Origin: Pseudanabaenales cyanobacterium
GTDB taxonomy: Bacteria; Cyanobacteriota; Cyanobacteriia; Phormidesmidales; Phormidesmidaceae
Reading direction: 5' to 3'
DNA length: 14,046 bases
Assembly: GCA_022360135.1 (NCBI GenBank)
Contig: JAKSDM010000254.1
Coordinates: forward strand, 1-14,046
Positions 1 to 6,954 of the stretch are shown here, in pieces. The notes below the pieces were generated by a model. It saw nothing but the letters and a program-made list of their open reading frames with translations, was not told the origin of the DNA and did no database searches. A program made the translations under genes and the position numbers. The stretch's first letter is position 1, and each line of letters begins with the position of its first letter.

Positions 1-342
1 CACCTCACCATAGTCCTGCAAAATCCAACTGCCCTCCAATTGTCCTTCCGTTCGCAGAGGACTCCGATGCCAGTTTTCCTCAAGAGTATCCTCAATCGTA
101 CGGGCGATCGCCCGCGCCTGTACCGTTGAAAAGGCGGTCACAATGACAAAGTAATCGGCCAGGTAGGAGACATCTGCGATCCGTAAGATGGTAATGTCCG
201 CTCCCTTGCGTTCGTCGGCTGCTTGAGCGATATCTAAAGCCAGACGTTGGGCCTCATCCAGAGTGATTCCTGAGGAGTGATGTATAGGGGAGGAGAGTCC
301 AGTAGTGCGACCTGAAGAAGCAACTTTTAGGGGATCTGACAT
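1..342 (-). CDS. rsfS: Ribosomal silencing factor RsfS (partial, C-terminus off the window)
   Basis: RsfS (iojap/DUF143 family) binds ribosomal protein uL14 on the large subunit and blocks subunit joining when growth slows. The visible 114 codons begin at ATG 342 and stay open to the left edge, so roughly the last 25 residues are missing, judged from usual family length. A variable N-terminal extension of about 25 residues precedes the conserved domain. The family core is visible as ADYFVIVTAFST (residues 62-72), followed by the helix QARAIARTIED and the start of the GxWILQDYGEV strand (residues 104-114). GAGGAA lies upstream of the start as a plausible but distant ribosome binding site. The gene follows yqeK by 52 bases on the same strand, a common bacterial pairing, so the two are probably cotranscribed. 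The family assignment is firm; the role is taken from characterised homologues. Confidence 0.93.
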   Translation of the reverse strand, partial: MSDPLKVASSGRTTGLSSPIHHSSGITLDEAQRLALDIAQAADERKGADITILRIADVSYLADYFVIVTAFSTVQARAIARTIEDTLEENWHRSPLRTEGQLEGSWILQDYGEV

Positions 343-394
343 TAAGATTTAAGTTCCTCAATTCGACATTTTATTCAGCTTCCTCAAACTGATC

Positions 395-1027
395 TCAAAC
401 AACAGCGGTATAGGCGCTGAGGAGAGGATTTTGGGATTGATTTCGACTAGATTCAAGAAACCAGTTACGAGTCAGGATAGTACGGGGATGAATGAGACGG
501 CGATTTTCTAGCAACTGCCTCAAAGAATATTCACAGGTATAGTCAATAGCCGCAGACAAAGATTGGTAGCTGAGTTGACGTAGCCGATTCAGCTCGGCGG
601 TATGGCCTCGACCCGGTTCCAGGCTATCGGCCAGGAATACTACACAGCTTAGCTCATCCATCCCAGGACGCCCCAGAGTGTGGTTACGGATGGCGTCCAG
701 GATTTGAGAATTTTGTATACCAAATGTATCCCGGGCGACGATGGCGCTCACCTCAGCATGCAGCAAATGAGGGGCGGCCTCGTCCACTGGATCTAACACT
801 AGCCCTTCAGCCTTAGCCATCTTCAGTAATCGCTTAGGCTTAAAACATTTAGCCAGATCATGCATTAAGCCTGCTTGAGCGGCCAGTTCTGGCGCTAACC
901 TGTGATGCTGCGCCAAGGCGATCGCCAACTGCTCAACCCGCAATATGTGCTCTATCCTCGCTATCGGAACATTTTCTTCTAACCAGCTTAAAACCCATTT
1001 ACGAAGTTTTCCAGAAGACTCAGTCAT
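395..1027 (-). CDS. yqeK: YqeK-type HD-domain phosphohydrolase (probable symmetrical Ap4A hydrolase)
   Basis: This is an HD-superfamily protein of 210 residues. YqeK proteins hydrolyse diadenosine tetraphosphate symmetrically to two ADP, removing an alarmone that rises in stress. Metal-binding residues are in the expected order: H27 (RIEHILRVEQ), H56-D57 (LMHDLAKC), H87 and H90 (PHLLHAE), H116 (IRNHTLGRPGM) and D134 (VVFLADSLEPGR). The NHTxGxxGM and ADxxEPGR blocks are characteristic of YqeK rather than of other HD proteins. The ATG at 1027 is preferred; an in-frame TTG at 1036 would add three residues, and neither has a convincing ribosome binding site. The tail after about residue 190 is variable. 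It lies directly upstream of rsfS and is divergent from the HEAT-repeat gene across 227 bases. Family is secure; biochemical activity is inferred. Confidence 0.92.
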   Translation of the reverse strand: MTESSGKLRKWVLSWLEENVPIARIEHILRVEQLAIALAQHHRLAPELAAQAGLMHDLAKCFKPKRLLKMAKAEGLVLDPVDEAAPHLLHAEVSAIVARDTFGIQNSQILDAIRNHTLGRPGMDELSCVVFLADSLEPGRGHTAELNRLRQLSYQSLSAAIDYTCEYSLRQLLENRRLIHPRTILTRNWFLESSRNQSQNPLLSAYTAVV

Positions 1028-1254
1028 ATGAGACAAAATAGCGCAAGTTACCGTATTGCTATTTTACCGGACGCCGCTTTGGACAATACGCTGCTTGAGG
1101 GGAACAAGTTTAGTCTAATCAGGCCCGTCTCCGTCAAAAGTCAGCTGAGCGTCCACTGTAATGCCAATGCTTAATGAAAAAATTAATTTCTAAATAGCTT
1201 ATAGATGCTGATTAGGTGATAATTCCCAAAAGTTGACTGATTTGGGAGGAACAT
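1028..1254. other. Divergent intergenic region between yqeK and the HEAT-repeat gene
   Basis: This 227-base gap must hold promoters for both directions. No hexamer pair stands out. GATAAT at 1218-1223 is a weak -10 candidate for the rightward gene, with no matching -35. The only clear structure is the inverted repeat at 1224-1247, described separately. No coding sequence is visible. Confidence 0.4.
1224..1247 (+). promoter_or_regulatory. Inverted repeat overlapping the ribosome binding site of the HEAT-repeat gene
   Basis: TCCCAAA (1224-1230) and TTTGGGA (1241-1247) are perfect 7-base complements separated by 10 bases. The right arm takes in the first four bases of the GGGAGGA ribosome binding site (1244-1250), which sits four bases before the ATG at 1255. 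If transcription starts upstream of 1224, the mRNA could fold so that the ribosome binding site is partly masked. The base complementarity is seen; a regulatory role is inference. Confidence 0.4.
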
Positions 1255-2184
1255 ATGGGACTCTGGCTTTTCATCGGCTTACTGATTGGCGCCGTTGTGA
1301 CTTTCTTGCTGATGCAGCAGCAAGTTAGTCAACAAGCCAAGATCCTAAAGCGTACTCGAATGCGCCTTGAGCAAATGGAGCACGAGCACCAACACCGAAT
1401 TAGAGACGCCACTCTGCAGTTACAAGAGGATTGTAGCAGGCGGTTAGCTGAACAAACGGGAACCTATGAAAGACAGTTAACTGAGCAAAAGGCGCGTTTA
1501 CAGGCTGAGTTTAAGCGGCGGGCGGCGGCGCTTAATCCGGAATATGCAGCTCATATACAGCCCCAGGAGCCAACTCTTGAAGCATCAAAGCAGGGAGTGT
1601 CTGAGGCGGGTGAAGACGCCTCATCTACCCTCTCGACACTTCTGGCGCCACCAGAAGCGGATGCACACGCTACAGCGTTAGCGCCTCTTCAACCTTCAAC
1701 AGTCTCCAAATCTGTCCCTCCTATCCCGTCCCCTTCTATTACCCTTGACTCTGCCCAGAAGCCCCTATCCCCTGGCTTCGGCGTCCCTAAGTCCCTGACT
1801 CAGAACCTTTCCTTTACGCCCCAGGGAGAGGTCCCGCTCACCCCCCTCACAGTCGCTAGCCAACAGGCTAATCCAGCTGATCGCAAACAAGTTGCAACCG
1901 CCTTAGGACAATTTGTTACGGGGAATAAGCGAGCAACTGCACAACGCTCTATCCCCATCCTTGGCAAACTGATTCAAGATCCTGAACCATCGGTTCGTCA
2001 GGCTGCGGCTGAAGCGCTCGGACAAATGAGTTCCGCCAAAGTCATTCCCCTGCTAAAGCGCGCCTTGAGGGATACTGACAATGATGTCGTGCAAATGGCC
2101 AGTATCGCCCTGAGTAAGTTCAAGGGCGCATCATCTAAGACAAGCCAATCGAAAACACGGAAAAAATTACCTAAAAACCGCTAA
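1255..2184 (+). CDS. Membrane-anchored coiled-coil protein with C-terminal HEAT repeats
   Basis: This 309-residue protein of unknown function has a clear modular layout. Residues 3-20 form one N-terminal hydrophobic segment (LWLFIGLLIGAVVTFLL), probably an uncleaved anchor with the rest of the protein cytoplasmic. Residues 24-92 are rich in Q, E, R and K and look like an alpha-helical coiled coil. Residues 100-205 are a low-complexity P/S/T/A-rich linker. Residues 208-290 contain two HEAT-like (PBS-lyase type) repeats, the best being QDPEPSVRQAAAEALGQM and RDTDNDVVQMASIALSKF. The last 19 residues are strongly basic. HEAT repeats bind proteins; in cyanobacteria they occur in phycobilin lyases and many regulatory proteins, but no lyase catalytic region is present. 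The start at 1255 has a strong GGGAGGA ribosome binding site. A cyclophilin gene follows 11 bases later, so the two are likely cotranscribed. Confidence 0.85.
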   Translation: MGLWLFIGLLIGAVVTFLLMQQQVSQQAKILKRTRMRLEQMEHEHQHRIRDATLQLQEDCSRRLAEQTGTYERQLTEQKARLQAEFKRRAAALNPEYAAHIQPQEPTLEASKQGVSEAGEDASSTLSTLLAPPEADAHATALAPLQPSTVSKSVPPIPSPSITLDSAQKPLSPGFGVPKSLTQNLSFTPQGEVPLTPLTVASQQANPADRKQVATALGQFVTGNKRATAQRSIPILGKLIQDPEPSVRQAAAEALGQMSSAKVIPLLKRALRDTDNDVVQMASIALSKFKGASSKTSQSKTRKKLPKNR

Positions 2185-2195
2185 AGGAGAAACTC

Positions 2196-2615
2196 ATGAC
2201 TCACGTCACTATGGAGACAGATAAAGGCGTTATCCATCTAGAACTGTTTGATCAGGCAGCGCCCAAGACGGTTAAGAATTTTGTTGATCTGTCAAACAAG
2301 GGGTTTTATGACGGACTGAATTTTCACCGCGTGATTCCCAATTTTATGATTCAGGGCGGCTGTCCCAATGGAGACGGTCGTGGCGGCCCTGGTTACACCA
2401 TCAAATGTGAAATCAACTCAAACAAACACCTTGCGGGTAGTCTATCTATGGCTCATGCTGGTCGAGATACTGGCGGCAGTCAGTTTTTTATTTGTCATTC
2501 TCCTCAACCTCACCTAGACGGTGTTCACACTGTCTTCGGCAAAACAGAAGATATGAACGTGGTCAACGCCATTCGTCAAGGAGATAAGATTCTGTCAGTG
2601 AAGATTGAGGAATAG
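2196..2615 (+). CDS. Cytosolic cyclophilin-type peptidyl-prolyl cis-trans isomerase
   Basis: This minimal 139-residue cyclophilin catalyses proline cis-trans isomerisation in folding proteins. There is no signal peptide, so it should act in the cytoplasm. The catalytic signature is intact: F43-H44-R45 in FHRVIPNFMIQGG, with R45 matching human CypA R55, F50 matching F60, M51 matching M61 and Q53 matching Q63. SQFFI at residues 95-99 and LDGVHTVFG at residues 107-115 complete the site. The residue equivalent to CypA W121 is H106, a substitution that usually lowers cyclosporin affinity without abolishing catalysis. Length is normal for small bacterial PpiB-like enzymes. AAGGAG precedes the ATG at good spacing. 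It is the second gene of a unit with the HEAT-repeat protein and is followed at once by a strong hairpin. Confidence 0.95.
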   Translation: MTHVTMETDKGVIHLELFDQAAPKTVKNFVDLSNKGFYDGLNFHRVIPNFMIQGGCPNGDGRGGPGYTIKCEINSNKHLAGSLSMAHAGRDTGGSQFFICHSPQPHLDGVHTVFGKTEDMNVVNAIRQGDKILSVKIEE

Positions 2616-2618
2616 GTA

Positions 2619-2650
2619 ATGGGGTGATGGGGAATGCCCCATCACCCTAT
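2619..2650 (+). terminator. Hairpin terminator after the cyclophilin gene
   Basis: An 11-bp perfect stem (GGGTGATGGGG at 2622-2632 with CCCCATCACCC at 2637-2647) has a 4-base loop AATG, and can extend three more pairs to 2619/2650, including one G-U. It begins four bases after the stop codon. No T-run follows, only TCTCT, so it may act as an RNA-stabilising 3' end or a weak terminator rather than a classical intrinsic one. Confidence 0.65.
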
Positions 2651-2747
2651 CTCTAAGTAAGAATACTCATCTCTATAACGACTTCCTCCCTTCCAGATTC
2701 CGTAGGGTTCCGCAAGGCTGACGCCTTTCACAACCAGTAAATTGAGA

Positions 2748-2791
2748 ACAGCGATGGTTGATCTATCCAGTCATTTGACCATTACCGCTGT
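2748..2791. repeat. Imperfect inverted repeat upstream of the glycosyltransferase gene
   Basis: ACAGCG-ATGGT (2748-2758) faces ACCAT-TAC-CGCTGT (2778-2791): 11 complementary positions interrupted by a 3-base bulge, with 19 bases between the arms. It lies 60 bases before the glycosyltransferase start. It could be an operator or a leader hairpin; nothing in the sequence decides this. Confidence 0.3.
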
Positions 2792-2852
2792 CTAGTTATG
2801 TATCTACATCCTATTCATCGATAGAGATTATCCCAAGCGTTAACAATCGAAT

Positions 2853-3767
2853 ATGTTCTCAATCTATATCCTTACCTACAACGAAGCACTTGACATTGCT
2901 GCTTGTATTGAATCGGCTTTACTATCAGATGATGTGATTGTGGTGGATTCCTTTAGTGGCGATCGCACCGTTGAAATTGCTCAGCAGTATCCAGTGCGGG
3001 TTGTGCAGCATACTTTTGAGAGTCATGGAAAGCAGCGGACTTGGATGCTCCAGTCAATCCCAACCCAGTATGAGTGGGTCTACATTCTGGAAGCGGATGA
3101 ACGGATGACGCCTGAACTATTTCAAGAGTGCTTAGACGCCGTTCAAGCGGGTGAACATATTGGCTATTATGTGGCTGAGCGGGTAATGTTCATGAATCGA
3201 TGGATTCGCCATAGCACTCAATATCCCCGCTATCAAATGAGGCTGTTCGAAAAAGATAAGGTTTGGTTCACAGACTATGGCCACACCGAGCGAGAAGTCT
3301 GCAGTGGTTCAACCGGTTTTCTCCAAGCGACCTATCCCCACTACACCTGCAGTAAGGGCTTCAGCCGTTGGATCGAAAAACATAACCGCTACTCCACTGA
3401 TGAGGCTGTCGAGACCCTCAAGCAGCTCAATAATCAATCCCCTATTGATGGGTGGAAAATATTCTCTGGCCGCACTGAAGTTGAACGCCGTCGCGCCCTG
3501 AAAGATTTATCCCTGCGTCTGCCCTTTAGACCGATCATTCGTTTTCTTTATATGTATTTTTTCCTGAAGGGATGTTTGGATGGTCAAGCAGGCTTTGCCT
3601 GGTGTACGTTGCAAGCTTTTTATGAATATCTAATTCTGCTGAAGATTTGGGAGCTTAAGCAGGGGTTAACAGAGCAGTCTACCCGCCAAACGGATCGCGC
3701 GGCGGCGGCGATCGCCCAGGCTAATTCAGCAGAGACTTTACCGCCTAATCAGAAGGTCATTGTCTGA
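2853..3767 (+). CDS. Family 2 glycosyltransferase, WaaE-like
   Basis: This 304-residue protein has a GT-A fold and would transfer a sugar from a nucleotide-sugar donor onto a cell-surface glycan such as the lipopolysaccharide core or exopolysaccharide; the actual sugar and acceptor cannot be told. N-terminal features are FSIYILTYNEALDIAACIES (strand and helix for nucleotide binding), VDSFSGDRTVEIA (residues 31-43, the conserved VDSxSxDxT block) and YILEADERMT (residues 78-86). In the last motif E80 occupies the first position of the usual DxD-like LDADE, while D82 is kept. The C-terminal hydrophobic stretch around 230-265 (RFLYMYFFLKGCLDG, then LQAFYEYLILLKIWE) is typical of WaaE/KdtX relatives and suggests peripheral membrane association. 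The ATG at 2853 lacks a good ribosome binding site. The gene stands alone on its strand, 85 bases after a long hairpin region. Confidence 0.88.
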   Translation: MFSIYILTYNEALDIAACIESALLSDDVIVVDSFSGDRTVEIAQQYPVRVVQHTFESHGKQRTWMLQSIPTQYEWVYILEADERMTPELFQECLDAVQAGEHIGYYVAERVMFMNRWIRHSTQYPRYQMRLFEKDKVWFTDYGHTEREVCSGSTGFLQATYPHYTCSKGFSRWIEKHNRYSTDEAVETLKQLNNQSPIDGWKIFSGRTEVERRRALKDLSLRLPFRPIIRFLYMYFFLKGCLDGQAGFAWCTLQAFYEYLILLKIWELKQGLTEQSTRQTDRAAAAIAQANSAETLPPNQKVIV

Positions 3768-3864
3768 GGGACGCAACCGATTTTTCCCGGAGTCGGTCTA
3801 TGAGCAGATGAATTTCTCTGTAGTAGATTGGTAGGGTGATTAAGGTTTGGATGGCTTCATTCAT
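3757..3864 (-). other. Possible 35-residue small ORF or gene remnant
   Basis: On the minus strand an ATG at 3864 opens 35 codons ending at 3757, overlapping the end of the glycosyltransferase gene by 11 bases tail-to-tail. The predicted peptide begins MNEAIQTLITLPIYYREI and looks amphipathic and helical. The same frame stays open for another 14 codons upstream of the ATG without a better start, which would fit the tail of a decayed gene. No ribosome binding site at normal spacing is visible. I do not recognise the peptide, and chance cannot be ruled out at this length. Confidence 0.25.
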
Positions 3865-3917
3865 CTCTTCAATCAGCCTAACGCCTTTTTCTGTATCTCC
3901 TGCTCAATAGGTGATTC

Positions 3918-5141
3918 ATGCGCCCCCGCCAAAGTCTAATCGAGCACTTTTCTGCGTTTTTGCAATTCGACGCTGACCATTTCAAAAACTGGGTTATCGA
4001 ACCCCAACTTCGCCGAAGCATCCGGAATTGTTTCCAGCAACACCCTCAACCCGAAACCTCTGAAAATTTTTGGGCCCTCTACTGGCACAGAGTTTGGCAG
4101 GTTCAACCCGATAGTCTGGCTCGGGGCCACCTGGCAGCCTATGTTCAGGAAGTCTGTTATTGGGCCGCTCAAAAAATGACTGAACGCTTTGCCATGACCC
4201 AGTACGGCTTGGCAGACTGTTTTCAAATGGCGATTACTCGTCTAGATCGGGTGTTGAAGGGCTTTAACTCGGATCTAGGATGCAATTTCAAAAACTACGC
4301 CAGCGCTACCTTGAGTAGTCTGATCCGAGAAAGCCTACGCCAGCGTCGGGAAATCGATATCTGTAGTGACTGGGCCTTGCTGCGTAAACTCAGCCAGAAG
4401 CGATTAACGGAGGCTTTGCAAAACGCGGGACTTTCAGACCATGCCATCGCCAGCTACGTCCTCGCCTGGAGGTGTTTCAAAACGCTCTATACACCGCAAC
4501 AAGCAACAGGCACTCGCAAACTACCCAAACCGGATCAAAATACCTGGGAGGCGATCGCCCAGCTTTACAACCGTGAAAATCAAGACCAGCTAGGCCCCCA
4601 AAGCCCATCAGCAAATCCGGAGATACTGGAAAAGCGGCTGCATAGTTGCGCCAGCACTGCCCGCGCCTATCTCTATCCCAATGTTGTTTCTATTAATACT
4701 CCCAAACCCGGACAGGAAGGCAGCGATTTTCTAGATCATCTGCCGGATGCCGCCCAAACCTCTCTACTCAATCAGATGATAGCGGAGGAGGAGGCGCAAA
4801 CCCGCCAAACTCAAAAGGATCAACTCAGTTCTGTATTAAGTGAGGCTCTGGTTCAACTCGACCCCCAAGCTCAAACAATGCTTCAGCTTTACTATCAAGC
4901 CAGCTTAACTCAGCAACAAATCGCCAAGCAATTAGGTATAAAACAATATACCGTATCACGGCGATTGGTTAAAGTACGGGAAGCGCTTTTAAGGAAAATT
5001 GCTGAATGGAGCCAGCAAACACTGCATATTATGCCTAGCCTGGACGTACTGAAATATACCGGACCCATCTTAGAGGAATGGCTTGAAGCCTACTATGGGC
5101 GTCATGAACCCGTATCTCCCGAAAATGTTTCAGCTGAATAG
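3918..5141 (+). CDS. Divergent sigma-70-like transcription factor
   Basis: This 407-residue protein resembles RNA polymerase sigma factors in two separated parts. Residues about 74-144 match region 2: GLADCFQMAITRLDRVLKGF, then FKNYASATLSSLIRESLRQR corresponds to the core-binding and -10-recognition helices. Residues about 305-364 match region 4: LDPQAQTMLQLYYQASLTQQ followed by a helix-turn-helix QIAKQLGIKQYTVSRRLVKV that would read a -35 element. The long middle (150-300) has no clear region 3, and the first 70 residues are unfamiliar. A tail beyond 370 extends past region 4. It is best read as a cyanobacterial group-3-like or otherwise non-essential sigma factor; whether it binds core polymerase is unproven. 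The start at 3918 has only a weak GGTG-type ribosome binding site. The stop is 5 bases before the DUF1822 gene, so the two are almost certainly translated from one mRNA. Confidence 0.78.
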   Translation: MRPRQSLIEHFSAFLQFDADHFKNWVIEPQLRRSIRNCFQQHPQPETSENFWALYWHRVWQVQPDSLARGHLAAYVQEVCYWAAQKMTERFAMTQYGLADCFQMAITRLDRVLKGFNSDLGCNFKNYASATLSSLIRESLRQRREIDICSDWALLRKLSQKRLTEALQNAGLSDHAIASYVLAWRCFKTLYTPQQATGTRKLPKPDQNTWEAIAQLYNRENQDQLGPQSPSANPEILEKRLHSCASTARAYLYPNVVSINTPKPGQEGSDFLDHLPDAAQTSLLNQMIAEEEAQTRQTQKDQLSSVLSEALVQLDPQAQTMLQLYYQASLTQQQIAKQLGIKQYTVSRRLVKVREALLRKIAEWSQQTLHIMPSLDVLKYTGPILEEWLEAYYGRHEPVSPENVSAE

Positions 5142-5146
5142 CATCC

Positions 5147-6313
5147 ATGGCTTCCAACTCAGTGATTTTTGACCCGACACAAATTTACCTGGAAATTGAT
5201 TCAACCATTCAGAGTCAGGTCTGGCGGCAAAGCCAGACCTTCGCCACTCCCAGCAGTCGATGGAATGGATATTTGAATCAACTCTGTCTCAATACCATCC
5301 TGCCCTGGTTGCAAGAGGACTACAAACCGCAGGCCGCTGCCGCTTTAAGGTCCACCTCGTTGCCAAATGTCTGGGAATTTGTCAACGGCGCCCCCATCAG
5401 CCTGGACGCAAACCGACTGATTCTCATTCCCACCGAATCGATCGATTTGGATGAAATTCGCATTCCCCAAGAATGGGTTGATATTCCAAACTGGATGGGC
5501 GATTATTACCTGATTGTGCAAGTCAATCTGGATGATGGCTGGTTAAGGATAGCGGGATTTACCACCCATCGACGCTTAAAGGAACAGGGGCAATATGATT
5601 GGCGCGATCGCACCTACTGCCTAGAGGAGGCTAATTGGATCGCCGACCTCAATGTCCTTTGGGTCTCCCAGGCGCTTCACCCAGAAGAAGCCACTCGGAT
5701 TGCAGTCCCGACTTTGGCCCCCCTATCTCTGCCTCAAGCGAACAACTTAATCCAACGGCTAGGGAATCCTGAGTTACTTACCCCGCGTCTCCATTTACCC
5801 TTCCATCAATGGGGGGCGCTGTTATCCCATGGCGGTTGGCGTCAACGTCTGGCTGAAACCCGATGGGGATTGCTTGATCAGGGCTCGGTTAGGCAATGGT
5901 TACAGATGGGGGTTTCCAATCTGGCTCACCAGGTGGGCTGGCGCCGGATGGAATTTCAATCCAGTTTATCCGCTGCTCGAGGCGACGATGAAGCGATTAC
6001 GGCTATCGCATTGTCTCGGCGCCTGAGAATTGCTGGTCAGTTCTACGAACTTCGAGTTTTATCGGTGGATGGCGACGGCGCTCAGGTTTGGCGATTTGAA
6101 CTACAGAACCTCACCCCTGGCGGACTCATTCCGGCAGGCTTTACGCTGCGTCTCCTGACTGAGGATTTACAATTCTTCGACGGCAATGAAGATGCCGCGG
6201 ATACCGCCGTCCCACAACTCTACATCGAAGTCGCCCTAGAACCCGGCGAAGGAATTGTTTGGGAAATCGAACCAATACCTGACCAATACGACCAGGAGAT
6301 CTTGAGATTTTAA
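5147..6313 (+). CDS. DUF1822 family protein
   Basis: This 388-residue protein belongs to a family known to me mainly from cyanobacteria and with no assigned function. The family-like features are an N-terminal helical part ending in WNGYLNQLCLNTILPWLQED (residues 39-58), then WEFVNGAPISLDANRLILIPTES, then VDIPNWMGDYYLIVQVNLDDGWLRIAGFTTHRRLK (residues 111-145), a strand-rich region. The C-terminal part (290-375) is predicted to be mostly beta strands with acidic turns. No signal peptide or membrane segment is visible. It follows the sigma-like gene after only 5 bases, so it may bind or control that factor, for instance as an antagonist or a co-regulator; this is inference from position. The stop overlaps the end of the convergent Uma2 gene by 4 bases. 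I cannot see any catalytic motif. Confidence 0.8.
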   Translation: MASNSVIFDPTQIYLEIDSTIQSQVWRQSQTFATPSSRWNGYLNQLCLNTILPWLQEDYKPQAAAALRSTSLPNVWEFVNGAPISLDANRLILIPTESIDLDEIRIPQEWVDIPNWMGDYYLIVQVNLDDGWLRIAGFTTHRRLKEQGQYDWRDRTYCLEEANWIADLNVLWVSQALHPEEATRIAVPTLAPLSLPQANNLIQRLGNPELLTPRLHLPFHQWGALLSHGGWRQRLAETRWGLLDQGSVRQWLQMGVSNLAHQVGWRRMEFQSSLSAARGDDEAITAIALSRRLRIAGQFYELRVLSVDGDGAQVWRFELQNLTPGGLIPAGFTLRLLTEDLQFFDGNEDAADTAVPQLYIEVALEPGEGIVWEIEPIPDQYDQEILRF

Positions 6314-6903
6314 GACTCCAACAGCTCTATTGTCGTTAACTTTAGCTTTGGGAAAATGGCTGAAATGATCGGCTGATCGCCGTTGTAATTTTTTGCTTGA
6401 TAGGCCCCGTCGATCAGCGCCAGTACAGTCACTTGCGCTCTCTGCGAGTCAAGGATCCAATATTCAGCAATCCCCCAGACTTGATATTGCTGACGCTTCC
6501 AGTCATAATCGCGTCGATAGTTATCGCTGGTCTCGCTGCCTGGGCTAACTACTTCAGCGACCATCTGTGGGGCAGGCATACCCAAGGTGATAGCTCCATA
6601 GCCAAGCTCGGCCATTAAGGGGATATGTTCGGGCTGCAATACGATTAGGTCAGGGTAGCGGTTCTTGCGATCGTCGCCGAACGGTTCAACCTCAAGGGTA
6701 ATGCTGTTAGTTCTTACCAGTCTGGGGCTAACAATTTTCTCTAAAGCCATGCCTAGCACCTTGGCAATCCAACTATTCAGTTCACTCTCGGGTGGCAATT
6801 CAATTAACTCTCCATTAGTCAGCAGCTCATAACGGCGATCGCTGCCATCGTCATAGGCTAGGAAATCCTGGAAAGTCCGCAATTTAGGTTTCGCTTGGGT
6901 CAT
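6310..6903 (-). CDS. Uma2 family PD-(D/E)XK protein (DUF820)
   Basis: This 197-residue protein belongs to the Uma2/DUF820 restriction-endonuclease-like family, which is greatly expanded in cyanobacteria. The nuclease-fold residues are present: E26 in RYELLTNGELIEL, D85 in RYPDLIVLQ, E117 in MVAEVVSPGSE and K136 in YDWKRQQYQVWGIAEYWILD. This is the full set expected of an active site, but the substrate and role of the family are not established. Many cyanobacterial copies lie singly among unrelated genes, as here. The ATG at 6903 has no Shine-Dalgarno; the bases just before it read CCTCC on the coding strand. It lies 51 bases downstream of the amidohydrolase gene on the same strand and may be read from the same transcript. 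It converges with the DUF1822 gene, sharing 4 bases. Confidence 0.9.
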   Translation of the reverse strand: MTQAKPKLRTFQDFLAYDDGSDRRYELLTNGELIELPPESELNSWIAKVLGMALEKIVSPRLVRTNSITLEVEPFGDDRKNRYPDLIVLQPEHIPLMAELGYGAITLGMPAPQMVAEVVSPGSETSDNYRRDYDWKRQQYQVWGIAEYWILDSQRAQVTVLALIDGAYQAKNYNGDQPIISAIFPKLKLTTIELLES

Positions 6904-6954
6904 GGAGGATTGCTGACGATACAGCCAGTGACTAATTCTATGGTAAGCGATAGT

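Noticed and set aside
3277..3501. Alternative-frame ORF within the glycosyltransferase gene
   Set aside because: It lies wholly inside a gene with clear family motifs and has no independent support.
6310..6903. Uma2 gene as part of a transposon or defence island
   Set aside because: No transposase, terminal repeats or other defence genes are nearby; Uma2 genes are scattered singly in cyanobacteria.
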